Source: Rhizobiaceae bacterium CPCC 101076 (GTDB taxonomy: Bacteria; Pseudomonadota; Alphaproteobacteria; Rhizobiales; Methylopilaceae). Taken from it: 39,171 nucleotides of DNA. The stretch lies in NCBI GenBank assembly GCA_003347645.1, contig QDFX01000024.1, positions 1-39,171 of the forward strand. Reading direction: 5' to 3'. The position numbers and the translations under genes were made by a program. Positions 23,533-31,991 of this stretch are shown one piece after another; within the stretch, counting starts at the first letter, position 1, and every line of letters starts with the position of its first letter. A model generated the notes under the pieces. That model was given only the letters and a program-made list of their open reading frames with translations, was not told where the DNA came from and ran no database searches.

Positions 23533-24318
23533 TCAGATGTCGGCCGGCAGGTCCGAACCGAGCCATTTCTGGGCAATCGCGTTCAGCTCGCCGCTTTTCT
23601 TGGCGTCGGCGATGATCGCGTTGAGCTTCTCCAGAAGCGCCGGCTCGTTCTTGTTGAGGCCGACGAAGCACGGCGAGTTCTTGATCAGGAACTTGATCTC
23701 CGGGCGCTTCGGCGGCTTGCGGGCGATGATCGCCGCAGCCACGACGTTACCCGTGGCAATTGCCTTCACCTGACCGGAGAGAAACGCCGAGATCGTGCCG
23801 TTGTTGTCCTCGTAGCGTTTGATGTCGGTGCCTTCCGGCGCGATCTTCGTCAGTTCAAGATCCTCGACCGCGCCGCGCGTCACGCCGACGGTCAGCCCCT
23901 TCAGGTCCTCCGCCTTCGCGACAGCCAAATCGGCCGGAGCGAAGACGCCGTTGAAGAACGGCGCATAGGCGGTGGAGAAGTCGATGACCTTCTCGCGATC
24001 CGGATTCTTGCCGAGGCTGGAGATGACGAGGTCGACCTTGTTGGTCTGCAGGTACGGAATGCGGTTGGCGCTGGTAACTGGCACGAGTTCTAGCTTCACG
24101 CCGAGCTTGGAGGCGATCAGCGCGGCCATGTCGACGTCGTAGCCGACGGGCTTCATGTCGGTGCCGACACTGCCGAAAGGCGGGAAGTCCTGCGGAACGG
24201 CGATGTTGATCGTGCCACGCTTGGTGATGTCGGCCAGCGCGTCCGCCTTCACGGTCGGCGCGTGGGCGAAGATGGCGGCCGCGGTCGCGGCGGCGATGAG
24301 GAAATGACGGCGGTTCAT
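23533..24318 (-). CDS. Polar amino-acid ABC transporter substrate-binding protein
   Basis: 261 residues from the ATG at 24318, preceded by AAGGAG; an in-frame GTG at 24333 overlaps the regulator stop but leaves no ribosome site. Signal peptide: NRRHFLIAAATAAAIFAHA, cleavage near VKADALADI, with a twin-Arg that could also suit Tat. The SBP_bac_3 fold is shown by GTINIAVPQDFPPFG, GYDVDMAALIASKLGVKLEL and DLVISSLGKNPDREKVIDFS. The expected ligand-binding Arg of the family is in NPDREK. The substrate is a polar amino acid, not determined further. Confidence 0.94.
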   Translation of the reverse strand: MNRRHFLIAAATAAAIFAHAPTVKADALADITKRGTINIAVPQDFPPFGSVGTDMKPVGYDVDMAALIASKLGVKLELVPVTSANRIPYLQTNKVDLVISSLGKNPDREKVIDFSTAYAPFFNGVFAPADLAVAKAEDLKGLTVGVTRGAVEDLELTKIAPEGTDIKRYEDNNGTISAFLSGQVKAIATGNVVAAAIIARKPPKRPEIKFLIKNSPCFVGLNKNEPALLEKLNAIIADAKKSGELNAIAQKWLGSDLPADI

Positions 24319-24329
24319 GGCGTGCTCCT

Positions 24330-25082
24330 TCACTTGATCTGGTTGATCGGCTTCCTGTGATCGGGCCCCGGTTCGTCCGGGACGGTTTTCGCTGAAGAGG
24401 GTTTTGCATCGCTCGTGCCGGGCACAAGGATGTCTCGTAGATCGGCGAGCGGATCGGTGCGCGCGGTGAGGTCGAGCCCGGCCTCGACGCGATCGAGATG
24501 CTCGGCCATCAGCTTCGCGGCGAGCGGCAGGTCGCCGGCTTCGAGCGCGTCGAGGATGATGCCGTGGTCGTCGCTCGATTCCTCGGCGGCGTCGCTCGAC
24601 TGGTAGAGCATCGAGATCAGGGTCGTGCGGGCGGTCAGGTTCTGCAGGATCTCGGTCAAGACCGGATTGCCGAACGCCTCGGCCAGATGGACGTGGAAGT
24701 CGCCGAGCAGGCAGACCCGCGACGTCACGTCCGGCCCTTGGATGGCGGAATGCTCGGCCTCGACGTGCTCGCGGAGATGCTTGAGGGTCTCGGGCGGGAT
24801 CTGGCCGATCGACAGCATCAGTCCCGTCTCGATGACCTTCCGCGCCTCATAGGCCGCATGCGCCTCGCCGGCCGACGGCTCGACGATGAACCAGCCGCGC
24901 CGGGCGCTGACCTGAACGATGCCCCTGGTCTGCAGCCGCATCAAAGCTTCGCGGACGAGCGTGCGCGAAACGCCGTAGAGACCGGCCAGAACGCTCTCGC
25001 CAAGTCGCGTGCCGGGCCTGAACCGCCCCGCCAGCACGGCTGCGATGATTGACGCCTCGATCTGATCCTGTTCGCTTGGCAC
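24330..25082 (-). CDS. GntR family regulator, FCD domain, first gene of amino-acid operon
   Basis: About 250 residues from a GTG at 25082; a TTG at 25133 would extend it through an operator-like palindrome and is less likely. The winged helix is residues about 5-75 (FRPGTRLGESVLAGLYGVSR, TLVREALMRLQTRGIVQV, ARRGWFIVE). The FCD domain follows (about 85-215) with probable metal or effector sites in LGDFHVHLAEAFGNP, DDHGIILDAL and MAEHLDRVE. The last 30 residues are polar and unusual for the family. It is co-transcribed with the ABC genes behind it (its stop overlaps an in-frame GTG of the binding-protein gene), so it probably represses its own operon until the amino acid or a breakdown product binds. 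It is divergent from the BMP gene. Confidence 0.9.
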   Translation of the reverse strand: MPSEQDQIEASIIAAVLAGRFRPGTRLGESVLAGLYGVSRTLVREALMRLQTRGIVQVSARRGWFIVEPSAGEAHAAYEARKVIETGLMLSIGQIPPETLKHLREHVEAEHSAIQGPDVTSRVCLLGDFHVHLAEAFGNPVLTEILQNLTARTTLISMLYQSSDAAEESSDDHGIILDALEAGDLPLAAKLMAEHLDRVEAGLDLTARTDPLADLRDILVPGTSDAKPSSAKTVPDEPGPDHRKPINQIK

Positions 25083-25096
25083 GTCTTGTCCCGCAG

Positions 25097-25110
25097 TCTT
25101 GTATACGAGA
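25097..25110. promoter_or_regulatory. GntR-type operator before the regulator gene
   Basis: TCTTGTATACGAGA is a 14-base palindrome around GTATAC with a single mismatched pair. GTATAC-centred palindromes are common operators of FCD/VanR-group GntR proteins. On the minus strand it contains TATACA, a possible -10 for gntR, so repressor binding would block the promoter. It lies 15 bases before the GTG at 25082. Confidence 0.6.
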
Positions 25111-25323
25111 CAGGTAGGCAAGCACTGTGCCAAACGGGAAACCGTTGAAAATCAAGGAGTCAGACGGCGATGGTGAATTTGCCAAACGCCGAGAATCGCG
25201 TCACCTGCCCGTAAATTCATCACGGGACTTTTCTTGAGCAGCAGGGTCGTGGCAGGCTTGCCGCTTGCGCCGCTCGTGGCATCGCTCCTGCATAGGGAGC
25301 GGGTCATTCTTTCGAGGATCATC

Positions 25324-26322
25324 ATGACACGCCGTTCGTTCGTCGCCTGCCTCTTCGCCGTCGTTGCGCTCTGCGCGATGGCCCTGTTCTCCGCCCCGCC
25401 GGCCTCGGCCAAGGACAAGCCGCTCAAGGTCGCCGCCGTCTACACCGTGCCGGTCGAGCAGCAATGGGTCAGCCGCATCCACATCGCGCTCAAGGCCGCC
25501 GAGGCGCGCGGCGACATCACCTACAAATTCTCCGAGAACGTCGCGAACACCGACTACGAGCGCGTGATGCGCGAATATGCCGAACAGGGTTCGGACCTGA
25601 TTTTCGGCGAGGCCTTCGCCGTCGAGAAGGCGGCCCGCAAGGTCGCCGCCGACTATCCCAAGATCGCCTTCGTGCTGGGCTCGTCGTTCGGTCCGGAGAA
25701 GCCGAACCTCTCGGTGTTCGACAATTACATCCAGGAGCCCGCCTACCTTACCGGCATGGTCGCGGGCAAGCTGACGAAGTCGAACAAGATCGGCATGGTC
25801 GGCGGCTATCCGATCCCCGAGGTCAACCGGCTGATGAACGCCTTCATGGCCGGCGCCAAGGAGGTCAATCCGGACGTCAAGTTCTCGATCTCGTTCATCG
25901 GCTCCTGGTATGACCCGCCGAAGGCCAAGGAAGCGGCCTTCGCGATGATCGATCGTGGCGCGGACGTGATGTACGCCGAGCGCTTCGGCGTCTCCGACGC
26001 CGCCAAGGAGCGCGGCGTGAAGGCCATCGGCAACGTCATCGACACGTCCAAGGACTATCCCGGCACGGTCGTCGCCTCGGCACTGTGGCACATGGAGCCG
26101 ACCGTCGACTACGCGATCAAGCAGGTGCTCGCCGACAAGTATCAGGCCGAGAACGTCGGCCCGATGAGCGAGATGAAGTCGGGCGGCGCAAGCCTCGCCC
26201 CGCTCGATCCGGCCGTCGTTCCGAAGGATGTCGCGGACCTCGTCATGGCAAAGGAAAAGGCCATCAAGGACGGTTCGTTCAAGGTCGCGGTCGACGACAA
26301 GGAACCGAAGCCGACCATGTAA
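25324..26322 (+). CDS. BMP-family (nucleoside-type) ABC substrate-binding protein
   Basis: 332 residues from an ATG at 25324 with GAGG nearby; the frame is open upstream to 25234 but only this start fits a signal peptide (RRSFVACLFAVVALCAMALF, cleavage near ASAKDKP). The Bmp fold is clear: KPLKVAAVYTVPVEQQWVSRIH, GSDLIFGEAFAVEKAARKVA, YLTGMVAGKLTKSNKIGMVGG and ADVMYAERFGVSDAAKERGVK (each known in the family, given in part). There is no lipobox Cys at the cleavage site. Relatives bind nucleosides or, less often, bases; the following codA, upp and URC genes favour pyrimidines. The 190-base leader has two hairpins (CCCGT/ACGGG near 25209-25227 and CGCTCC/GGAGCG near 25284-25302). Confidence 0.92.
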   Translation: MTRRSFVACLFAVVALCAMALFSAPPASAKDKPLKVAAVYTVPVEQQWVSRIHIALKAAEARGDITYKFSENVANTDYERVMREYAEQGSDLIFGEAFAVEKAARKVAADYPKIAFVLGSSFGPEKPNLSVFDNYIQEPAYLTGMVAGKLTKSNKIGMVGGYPIPEVNRLMNAFMAGAKEVNPDVKFSISFIGSWYDPPKAKEAAFAMIDRGADVMYAERFGVSDAAKERGVKAIGNVIDTSKDYPGTVVASALWHMEPTVDYAIKQVLADKYQAENVGPMSEMKSGGASLAPLDPAVVPKDVADLVMAKEKAIKDGSFKVAVDDKEPKPTM

Positions 26323-26329
26323 GATACAA

Positions 26330-26355
26330 GGGGCCGCGTTCACGCGGCCCCTTCT
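26330..26355 (+). terminator. Hairpin terminator/attenuator after the BMP gene
   Basis: GGGGCCGCG (26330-26338), loop TTCA, CGCGGCCCC (26343-26351), then TTCTT. The stem is perfect and the T-run is short, so termination is likely partial. It separates the abundant binding protein from the ATPase and permeases of the same importer, whose ATG follows at 26360. Confidence 0.75.
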
Positions 26356-26359
26356 TCAT

Positions 26360-27925
26360 ATGCCCGAGCTGCCCGCCCACAACCACGCTCCGTTCGCCCT
26401 CTCGATCGCGGGCGTGACAAAGCGCTTCGGCCCGCTGGTCGCGAACGACGCGATCAGCCTCGATCTTCGTCGCGGCGAGATTCTCGCCCTTCTCGGCGAG
26501 AACGGCGCCGGCAAGACCACATTGATGAGCGTGCTGTTCGGCCATTACCTCGCCGACGAGGGCGCAATCTTCGTCGCCGATGGAGAGGGATCGCTCGCCC
26601 CACTTCCTCCCGGCTCGCCGAAGGCCGCTCTCGCGGCCGGAATTGGCATGGTTCACCAGCATTTCACGCTGGCGGACAATCTCTCCGTTCTCGACAACAT
26701 CACGCTCGGCACCGAGAGCCTCTGGCAGTTCTGGAAGAACGATCGCACCGCAATGGCGCGGCTGAAGGAATTGCAGCGGACATCCGGCCTTCATGTCGAC
26801 CTCGATGCCCGAGTCGGCCGCCTGTCGGTCGGAGAGCGCCAGCGTGTCGAGATCCTGAAGGCGCTCTATCGTGGCGCGCGCATCCTGATCCTCGACGAAC
26901 CGACCGCCGTGCTGACACCGCAGGAAAGCGATGCGCTGTTCGCGACGCTGAAGCGGCTGACCGCGACCGGCCTTTCGGTGATTTTCATCTCGCACAAGCT
27001 GAACGAGGTTCTGGCCGTGGCCGACCGCGTCGCGGTGCTGCGCGGCGGCAGGAAGGTCGCCGAGATCGACGCGAAGTCAGCCAATCGCGCGCTACTCGCC
27101 GAGACCATGGTCGGCACCGCCGTGCAGCCGAGCGTGCGCCGCGCGCACGAACCCGGCGCAACGATCATCGAACTGAAGGACGTCCGCGCTCCGGACCCGC
27201 GCGGCAGGCAGGCGCTGGAAAGCGCGAGCTTCGCGATCCGCGCGGGAGAAATCCTCGGTATCGCCGGCGTGGCCGGTAATGGCCAATCGGCCCTCGCGGC
27301 ACTCGTCTGCGGTCTGGTTGCACCGACCGAGGGTTCGGTTTCCATCCAAGGCGAGACCGTCAGCCGTTTCTCGCCGCGCGATCTGATGCAATCCGGCATC
27401 GGCCGCATTCCCGAGGATCGCCATCATGACGGCGTCGTCGGGACGATGAAGCTCTGGGAGAACCTAGCACTGGAAGACATCCGCAGCAGCGAATGCCAGC
27501 AGGCGGGCCTTCTCCGCCGAGGGGCACTCAAGGATCGCGCACGCGCCGCCATCAAGACCTTCGACGTGCGAGGCGGCGGTCCGGAGACCGAGGCGCGGCT
27601 TCTCTCCGGCGGCAACATGCAGAAGGTCATCCTGGCCCGCGTGCTCGACCGCGAACCGCGCGTCATCCTCGCCAACCAGCCGACGCGCGGACTCGATGTC
27701 GGCGCGGTCTCCTTCGTCCATCAGCGCCTGCTCGACGCGCGGGCGAAGGGAGCCGCCATCCTGCTGATGTCCGAGGACCTCGACGAACTCCTCGCTTTGT
27801 CCGACCGCGTCGGGGTGATGTATCGCGGCACGCTCAGCACCATTCGGCCTGCGGGAGAGATGACCGTCCGCCGCCTCGGCCTGCTGATGGCCGGCCAGAA
27901 CGCCGATCTCGGGGACGCCGCATGA
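26360..27925 (+). CDS. Dual-domain ABC ATPase of the BMP-type importer
   Basis: 521 residues from an ATG at 26360; the longer frame would run into the BMP gene. Two ABC domains are fused. The first has an intact Walker A, GENGAGKTT (46-54), HQHFTLADNLSVLDN (Q-loop region), VGERQRVEILKAL (signature) and ILILDEPTAVLTP (Walker B). The second has a degenerate P-loop, GVAGNGQSALAAL, and LSGGNMQKVILARVL as its signature, with ANQPTRGLD in place of a Walker B Glu. This asymmetry is normal for ribose/nucleoside importers. The stop overlaps the first permease (ATGA at 27922). Confidence 0.93.
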   Translation: MPELPAHNHAPFALSIAGVTKRFGPLVANDAISLDLRRGEILALLGENGAGKTTLMSVLFGHYLADEGAIFVADGEGSLAPLPPGSPKAALAAGIGMVHQHFTLADNLSVLDNITLGTESLWQFWKNDRTAMARLKELQRTSGLHVDLDARVGRLSVGERQRVEILKALYRGARILILDEPTAVLTPQESDALFATLKRLTATGLSVIFISHKLNEVLAVADRVAVLRGGRKVAEIDAKSANRALLAETMVGTAVQPSVRRAHEPGATIIELKDVRAPDPRGRQALESASFAIRAGEILGIAGVAGNGQSALAALVCGLVAPTEGSVSIQGETVSRFSPRDLMQSGIGRIPEDRHHDGVVGTMKLWENLALEDIRSSECQQAGLLRRGALKDRARAAIKTFDVRGGGPETEARLLSGGNMQKVILARVLDREPRVILANQPTRGLDVGAVSFVHQRLLDARAKGAAILLMSEDLDELLALSDRVGVMYRGTLSTIRPAGEMTVRRLGLLMAGQNADLGDAA

Positions 27926-28995
27926 TCCGGCTGGAACCGCGCCAGGAATATTCATGGCTGATGGCGGTCGCGGCCCCGGTTGTCGCCGCCGTGGTTGCGC
28001 TCGCGCTCGCGGCGATTCCGCTTCTCGTCGCCGGGGCGCCGCTCGGAAAATCCTATGCCGCGATGTTCGGCGGCGCGCTCGGCTCGCAATTCGCGCTGGC
28101 CGAAACATTGACCCGGACGACACCGCTGATTCTCACCGGTCTCGCCGTCGCCGTTGCCTTCCGTGCCCGCCTCTGGAACATCGGCGCCGAGGGGCAGCTC
28201 TATGCCGGAGCGCTCGCCGCTGTCGTTCTCGGCTCGGGCGCGATCGACGCTCCGTCCTGGATACTGGTCCCGACGCTCCTCCTTGCGGGCGCCACGGCGG
28301 GCGCCTTGCTGATGGCGATCCCGACCGCGCTGAAACTCCGCTTCTCCGTCGATGAGGTCGTCACCAGCCTCCTGCTCAATTTCGTCGTCCTGCTGTTCGT
28401 CTCGATGATGCTCGAAGGCCCGCTGAAGGACCCGATGTCGCTCGGCTGGCCGCAGTCCGAGTCGATCGTGGACGCCGGCACCCTGCCCGCGCTCATCGCC
28501 CGCACCCGCGTCCATGCCGGCCTGATCATCGCTCTGGCGATGGCGGTCATCATGCAGGTGATCATGTCCCGGACCGTGTGGGGCTTCGAAATCCGTGCCG
28601 TCGGCAGCAATCCCTCGGCCGCCCGCTTCGCGGGCATGTCGACGACTACCGTGATGCTCCGCGTCGGCCTCGTCTCCGGCGCTCTGGCCGGCCTCGCGGG
28701 CGTCGGCGAGGTGGCCGGGCTCAAGGGCTATCTCACACACGATCTGTCGCCCGGCTTCGGCTATTCCGGCATCGTCGTCGCCATGCTCGCGGGTCTCCAC
28801 CCGCTCGGCGTCGTGGCTTCGGCGTTCTTCGTCGCGGCCGTGTTCGTCGGCGCCGACAGCATGAGCCGCGCGGTCGGCGTGCCGAGCTATATCGCCAATC
28901 TCACGGTCGCGGTCGCGCTCCTTGCCGTGCTTGTAGGCGGCGTTCTCACCCGCTACCGCATCCGCCTCCAGAAGCCGGGGGCGCGGATTGTCTGA
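27922..28995 (+). CDS. ABC permease of the BMP-type importer (first)
   Basis: 357 residues of the ribose/nucleoside permease family (BPD_transp_2), with an open-reading extension upstream rejected because it would overlap the whole end of the ATPase gene. About nine membrane helices are seen, with LTRTTPLILTGLAVAVAFRA, NIGAEGQLYAGALAAVVLG and SVDEVVTSLLLNFVVLL as typical motifs and RAVGSNPSAARFAGM as the cytoplasmic EAA-like loop. The end overlaps the second permease by eight bases. Confidence 0.93.
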   Translation: MIRLEPRQEYSWLMAVAAPVVAAVVALALAAIPLLVAGAPLGKSYAAMFGGALGSQFALAETLTRTTPLILTGLAVAVAFRARLWNIGAEGQLYAGALAAVVLGSGAIDAPSWILVPTLLLAGATAGALLMAIPTALKLRFSVDEVVTSLLLNFVVLLFVSMMLEGPLKDPMSLGWPQSESIVDAGTLPALIARTRVHAGLIIALAMAVIMQVIMSRTVWGFEIRAVGSNPSAARFAGMSTTTVMLRVGLVSGALAGLAGVGEVAGLKGYLTHDLSPGFGYSGIVVAMLAGLHPLGVVASAFFVAAVFVGADSMSRAVGVPSYIANLTVAVALLAVLVGGVLTRYRIRLQKPGARIV

Positions 28996-29935
28996 GCTGT
29001 TCGACATGCTGACCGCCGCGGCCTTCTGGGCCGCCGCTATCCGCATCGCAACGCCTTTGATCTTCGGCACGCTCGGCGAACTGATCTGCGAGCGCGCCGG
29101 CGTGCTCAATCTCGGCATCGAGGGCATCTTCACCGCAGGCGCAATGTCGGGCTGGATGACGGTCTATTTCGGCGGCGATCTCTGGCTAGGCGTCCTCGTC
29201 GCGGCGCTCGTCGGCGCCGGTTTCGGCCTGCTGCACGCGATCCTGACCGTACCGCTCGGCCTGTCCCAGCACGTCACGGGCCTCGGCATCACGCTGCTGG
29301 CGACCTCGGCCTCCTACTTCACCTACCGCATCGCCTTCCCGAACGTCTCCTCGCCACCGCGAATCGAGCCGTTCCAACCAATCTCGATTCCGGGACTGTC
29401 GGACATTCCCTTCATCGGCCCGGCACTGTTCCAGCAGACGCCGCTGACCTATTTCGCGGTCCTGCTCGTCGTCATGGTCGCCTATGTGATGGCAAGGACG
29501 CCACTCGGCCTCGCCATCCGCGCTTCGGGCGAGAACCCGGCCGCCGTCGATGCGCAGGGCCTCAGCGTCTATGGACTTCGCATCGGCGCGGTGATGGCCG
29601 GCTCGGCACTGATGGCGATCGGCGGCGCGTTCCTCACCCTATCCGCGTTCAACGCCTTCTTCTTCGAGATGATCGCCGGGCGCGGCTGGATCTGCATCGC
29701 GCTCGTCGTCTTCGCATCCTGGATGCCCGGCAAGGCGCTGCTCGGCGCGCTTCTGTTCGGCGCCTTCGATGCATTGCAAGTCCGGTTGCAGCAGACGGTC
29801 GGCGGCGCGATCCCCTACCAGATCTTCCTAATGCTGCCCTATCTCCTGTCGATCCTCGCACTCGTGATGATGTCCCGCCGCGCCGCCTATCCCAACGCGC
29901 TCATGATTCCCTTCATCAAAGGCCAGCGCTCGTGA
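28988..29935 (+). CDS. ABC permease of the BMP-type importer (second)
   Basis: 315 residues from a TTG at 28988 that overlaps the first permease; an ATG at 29006 is the alternative. Motifs: IATPLIFGTLGELICERAG, VLNLGIEGIFTAGAMSGW and RASGENPAAVDAQGLSVYG, all typical of the smaller permease of nucleoside-type importers. About eight helices. The stop is inside the GTGA that starts codA, so import and deamination are translationally linked. Confidence 0.93.
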   Translation: MSELFDMLTAAAFWAAAIRIATPLIFGTLGELICERAGVLNLGIEGIFTAGAMSGWMTVYFGGDLWLGVLVAALVGAGFGLLHAILTVPLGLSQHVTGLGITLLATSASYFTYRIAFPNVSSPPRIEPFQPISIPGLSDIPFIGPALFQQTPLTYFAVLLVVMVAYVMARTPLGLAIRASGENPAAVDAQGLSVYGLRIGAVMAGSALMAIGGAFLTLSAFNAFFFEMIAGRGWICIALVVFASWMPGKALLGALLFGAFDALQVRLQQTVGGAIPYQIFLMLPYLLSILALVMMSRRAAYPNALMIPFIKGQRS

Positions 29936-31227
29936 ACCCCGATCTCATTATCCGCAACGCTACGCTTCCCGATGGCCGCACAGGTCAGGACATCGCCGTC
30001 TCCGACGGGAAGATCGCCGAGATCCGTCCGGCAATCGAGGAGAAGGGCGCGCGGGAGATCGAAGTCCTGGGCCAGCTCGTCTCGCCGCCTTTCGTCGATG
30101 TCCATTTCCACATGGACGCGACCTTGTCGCTCGGCATTCCGCGCCTCAACCGTTCGGGCACGCTGCTCGAAGGCATCGCGCTTTGGGGCGAGCTGAAGCC
30201 GATCCTGACCGCCGAGGCCGTGGTCGAGCGGGCACTGCGTTATTGCGATCTCGCGGTCTCGCGCGGCCTCCTCGCCATCCGCTCGCATGTCGATGTCTGC
30301 GACGACCGGCTGACTGGCGTCGAGGCCCTGCTGGAGGTGAAGAAGAGGGTCGCGCCGTATCTCGACCTCCAACTTGTCGCCTTCCCGCAGGACGGGTTCT
30401 ACCGCTCGCCGACCGCTGAGAAGAACCTCATCCGTGCGCTCGACATGGGCGTCGACGTCGTCGGCGGCATCCCACATTTCGAGCGCACCATGGCGGACGG
30501 TGCCGCCTCCGTCCGCGCGCTCTGCGAGATCGCCGAGAAGCGCGGGCTCCTCGTCGACATGCATTGCGACGAGACGGACGATCCGATGTCGCGCCACATC
30601 GAGACCCTCGCCTACGAGACGCAGCGCCTCGGCCTTCAAGGGCGGGTGACGGGCTCGCACCTCACCTCCATGCATTCCATGGACAATTACTACGTCTCGA
30701 AGCTCCTGCCGCTGATCGCGGAGGCCGGAGTCCACGCCGTCGCCAACCCGCTCATCAACATCCAGATTCAGGGTCGCCACGACACCTATCCGAAGCGCCG
30801 CGGCATGACGCGCGTGCCGGAGCTCCGCGCCCACGGCGTCAACGTCGCCTTCGGCCATGACTGCGTGATGGACCCCTGGTACTCCCTCGGTTCCGGAGAC
30901 ATGCTCGACGTCGCCCACATGGCGATCCACGTCGCCCAGATGACCAGCCGCGAGGCGATGAAGTTCTGCTTCGACGCCGTGACCGCGAGCTCGGCGAAGA
31001 TCATGGGCCTCGAAGGCTACGGGCTGGAGCCGGGCTGCAATGCCGACATGGTCGTGCTGCAGGCGACGGACCCGATCGAGGCGATCCGCCTGAAGGCGAA
31101 CCGCCTGTTCGTGATCCGCCGCGGCAAGGTGATCGCCGAGACGCCGGCGGTCGAGACGAGATTGACTCTGGACGGGCGGCCGGGCCTGGTGAATGGCGCA
31201 GCCTATGGGCCGATGGAGGCGAACTGA
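29932..31227 (+). CDS. codA: Cytosine deaminase (CodA type)
   Basis: 431 residues from a GTG that overlaps the permease stop by four bases. Every catalytic residue of E. coli CodA is found at a constant offset of three: H58 and H60 (VHFHMD), Q153 (FPQDG), H211 and E214 (HCDETDD), H243 (GSHLTSMHS), D310 (FGHD) and W316 (DPWYSLG). It would deaminate cytosine to uracil and ammonia using one metal ion. One residue differs: C311 stands where E. coli has Asp314, a site known to affect base preference. So a modified or related base, for example an oxidised or methylated cytosine, cannot be excluded. The gene ends the importer operon and faces upp. Confidence 0.92.
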   Translation: MNPDLIIRNATLPDGRTGQDIAVSDGKIAEIRPAIEEKGAREIEVLGQLVSPPFVDVHFHMDATLSLGIPRLNRSGTLLEGIALWGELKPILTAEAVVERALRYCDLAVSRGLLAIRSHVDVCDDRLTGVEALLEVKKRVAPYLDLQLVAFPQDGFYRSPTAEKNLIRALDMGVDVVGGIPHFERTMADGAASVRALCEIAEKRGLLVDMHCDETDDPMSRHIETLAYETQRLGLQGRVTGSHLTSMHSMDNYYVSKLLPLIAEAGVHAVANPLINIQIQGRHDTYPKRRGMTRVPELRAHGVNVAFGHDCVMDPWYSLGSGDMLDVAHMAIHVAQMTSREAMKFCFDAVTASSAKIMGLEGYGLEPGCNADMVVLQATDPIEAIRLKANRLFVIRRGKVIAETPAVETRLTLDGRPGLVNGAAYGPMEAN

Positions 31228-31229
31228 CC

Positions 31230-31335
31230 TCATGGTGAGCCGCGAGCGCAGCTCGCGTGTCGAACCATAAGCCGCAAACTCCGAGTTTGCGGCAATCCTT
31301 CGAAACGGCCCTTCCGGCCGGCTCAGGATGAGGAC
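31230..31335. repeat. Compound palindromic intergenic repeat (copy 2)
   Basis: The 109-base gap between codA and upp (convergent) is filled by three hairpins. ATGGT and ACCAT enclose CGCGAGC-GCA-GCTCGCG. GCCGCAAACTC (31271-31281) pairs perfectly with GAGTTTGCGGC (31283-31293). A third, ACGGCC...GGCCGG, leads into CCGGCTCAGGATGAGG (31318-31333), identical to positions 100-115. With AATCCTTCGA it shares the layout of copy 1. Confidence 0.7.
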
Positions 31336-31336
31336 G

Positions 31337-31975
31337 TTACTTCGTCCCGAACAGCCTATCGCCCGCATCGCCGAGACCTGGGCGGATATAGCCGTGGCTG
31401 TCGAGCTGCCGGTCGATCGCGGCCGTGTAGACCGTCACGTCCGGATGTGTTTCCGCGACCACCGCGAGCCCCTCCGGCGCGGCCAGCAGGCAGACGAACC
31501 TGATCTTCTTCGCGCCCGCCTGCTTCAGCCGCCCGATCGCAGCCGCCGCCGAATGGCCGGTCGCCAGCATGGGATCGACGACCACCGTCAGGCGCTCGCC
31601 GAGATCATCCGGAACCTTGATGTAGTATTCGACCGGAACGAGCGTCTCGGGGTCGCGGTAGAGGCCGACATGGCCGACACGCGCCGACGGCACGAGATCG
31701 AGCATGCCGTCCAAAATGCCGTTGCCCGCGCGGAGAATGGAGACGAAGCAGAGCTTCTTTCCGGCAAGGATCGGCGCCGTCATCGGCTCGAGCGGCGTCT
31801 CGATTTCGATCGTCTCGAGCGGCAAATCGCGCGTGACCTCATAGGCGAGGAGGAGCGACACCTCCGAGACGAGCCGCCTGAAATCCGTCGTCGGCTGGTC
31901 CTTCCGCCGCATCAAGGTCAGCTTGTGCTGCACCAAAGGATGATCGACGACGATCACATTGCCCGTTCCGGCCAT
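31337..31975 (-). CDS. upp: Uracil phosphoribosyltransferase
   Basis: 212 residues, the normal length. The PRPP loop is [13 protein letters not shown] (131-143), with His141 where most bacterial enzymes have Gly; [14 protein letters not shown] (79-92) and the C-terminal uracil site [25 protein letters not shown] are typical, with the last part given in pieces: [17 protein letters not shown]. It makes UMP from uracil and PRPP. It is the last gene of the URC1-URC4-upp operon, 16 bases after URC4. In yeast the URC pathway also begins with such an enzyme (URC6), because the ring is opened after UMP formation; that reading fits here. Confidence 0.95.
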   Translation of the reverse strand: MAGTGNVIVVDHPLVQHKLTLMRRKDQPTTDFRRLVSEVSLLLAYEVTRDLPLETIEIETPLEPMTAPILAGKKLCFVSILRAGNGILDGMLDLVPSARVGHVGLYRDPETLVPVEYYIKVPDDLGERLTVVVDPMLATGHSAAAAIGRLKQAGAKKIRFVCLLAAPEGLAVVAETHPDVTVYTAAIDRQLDSHGYIRPGLGDAGDRLFGTK

Positions 31976-31991
31976 TCCCCATTCCCCCAGG

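Noticed and set aside
25083-25133. TTG at 25133 as the start of the GntR regulator
   Set aside because: The extension would translate through the GTATAC palindrome and its -10-like site and has no likeness to the family N-terminus.
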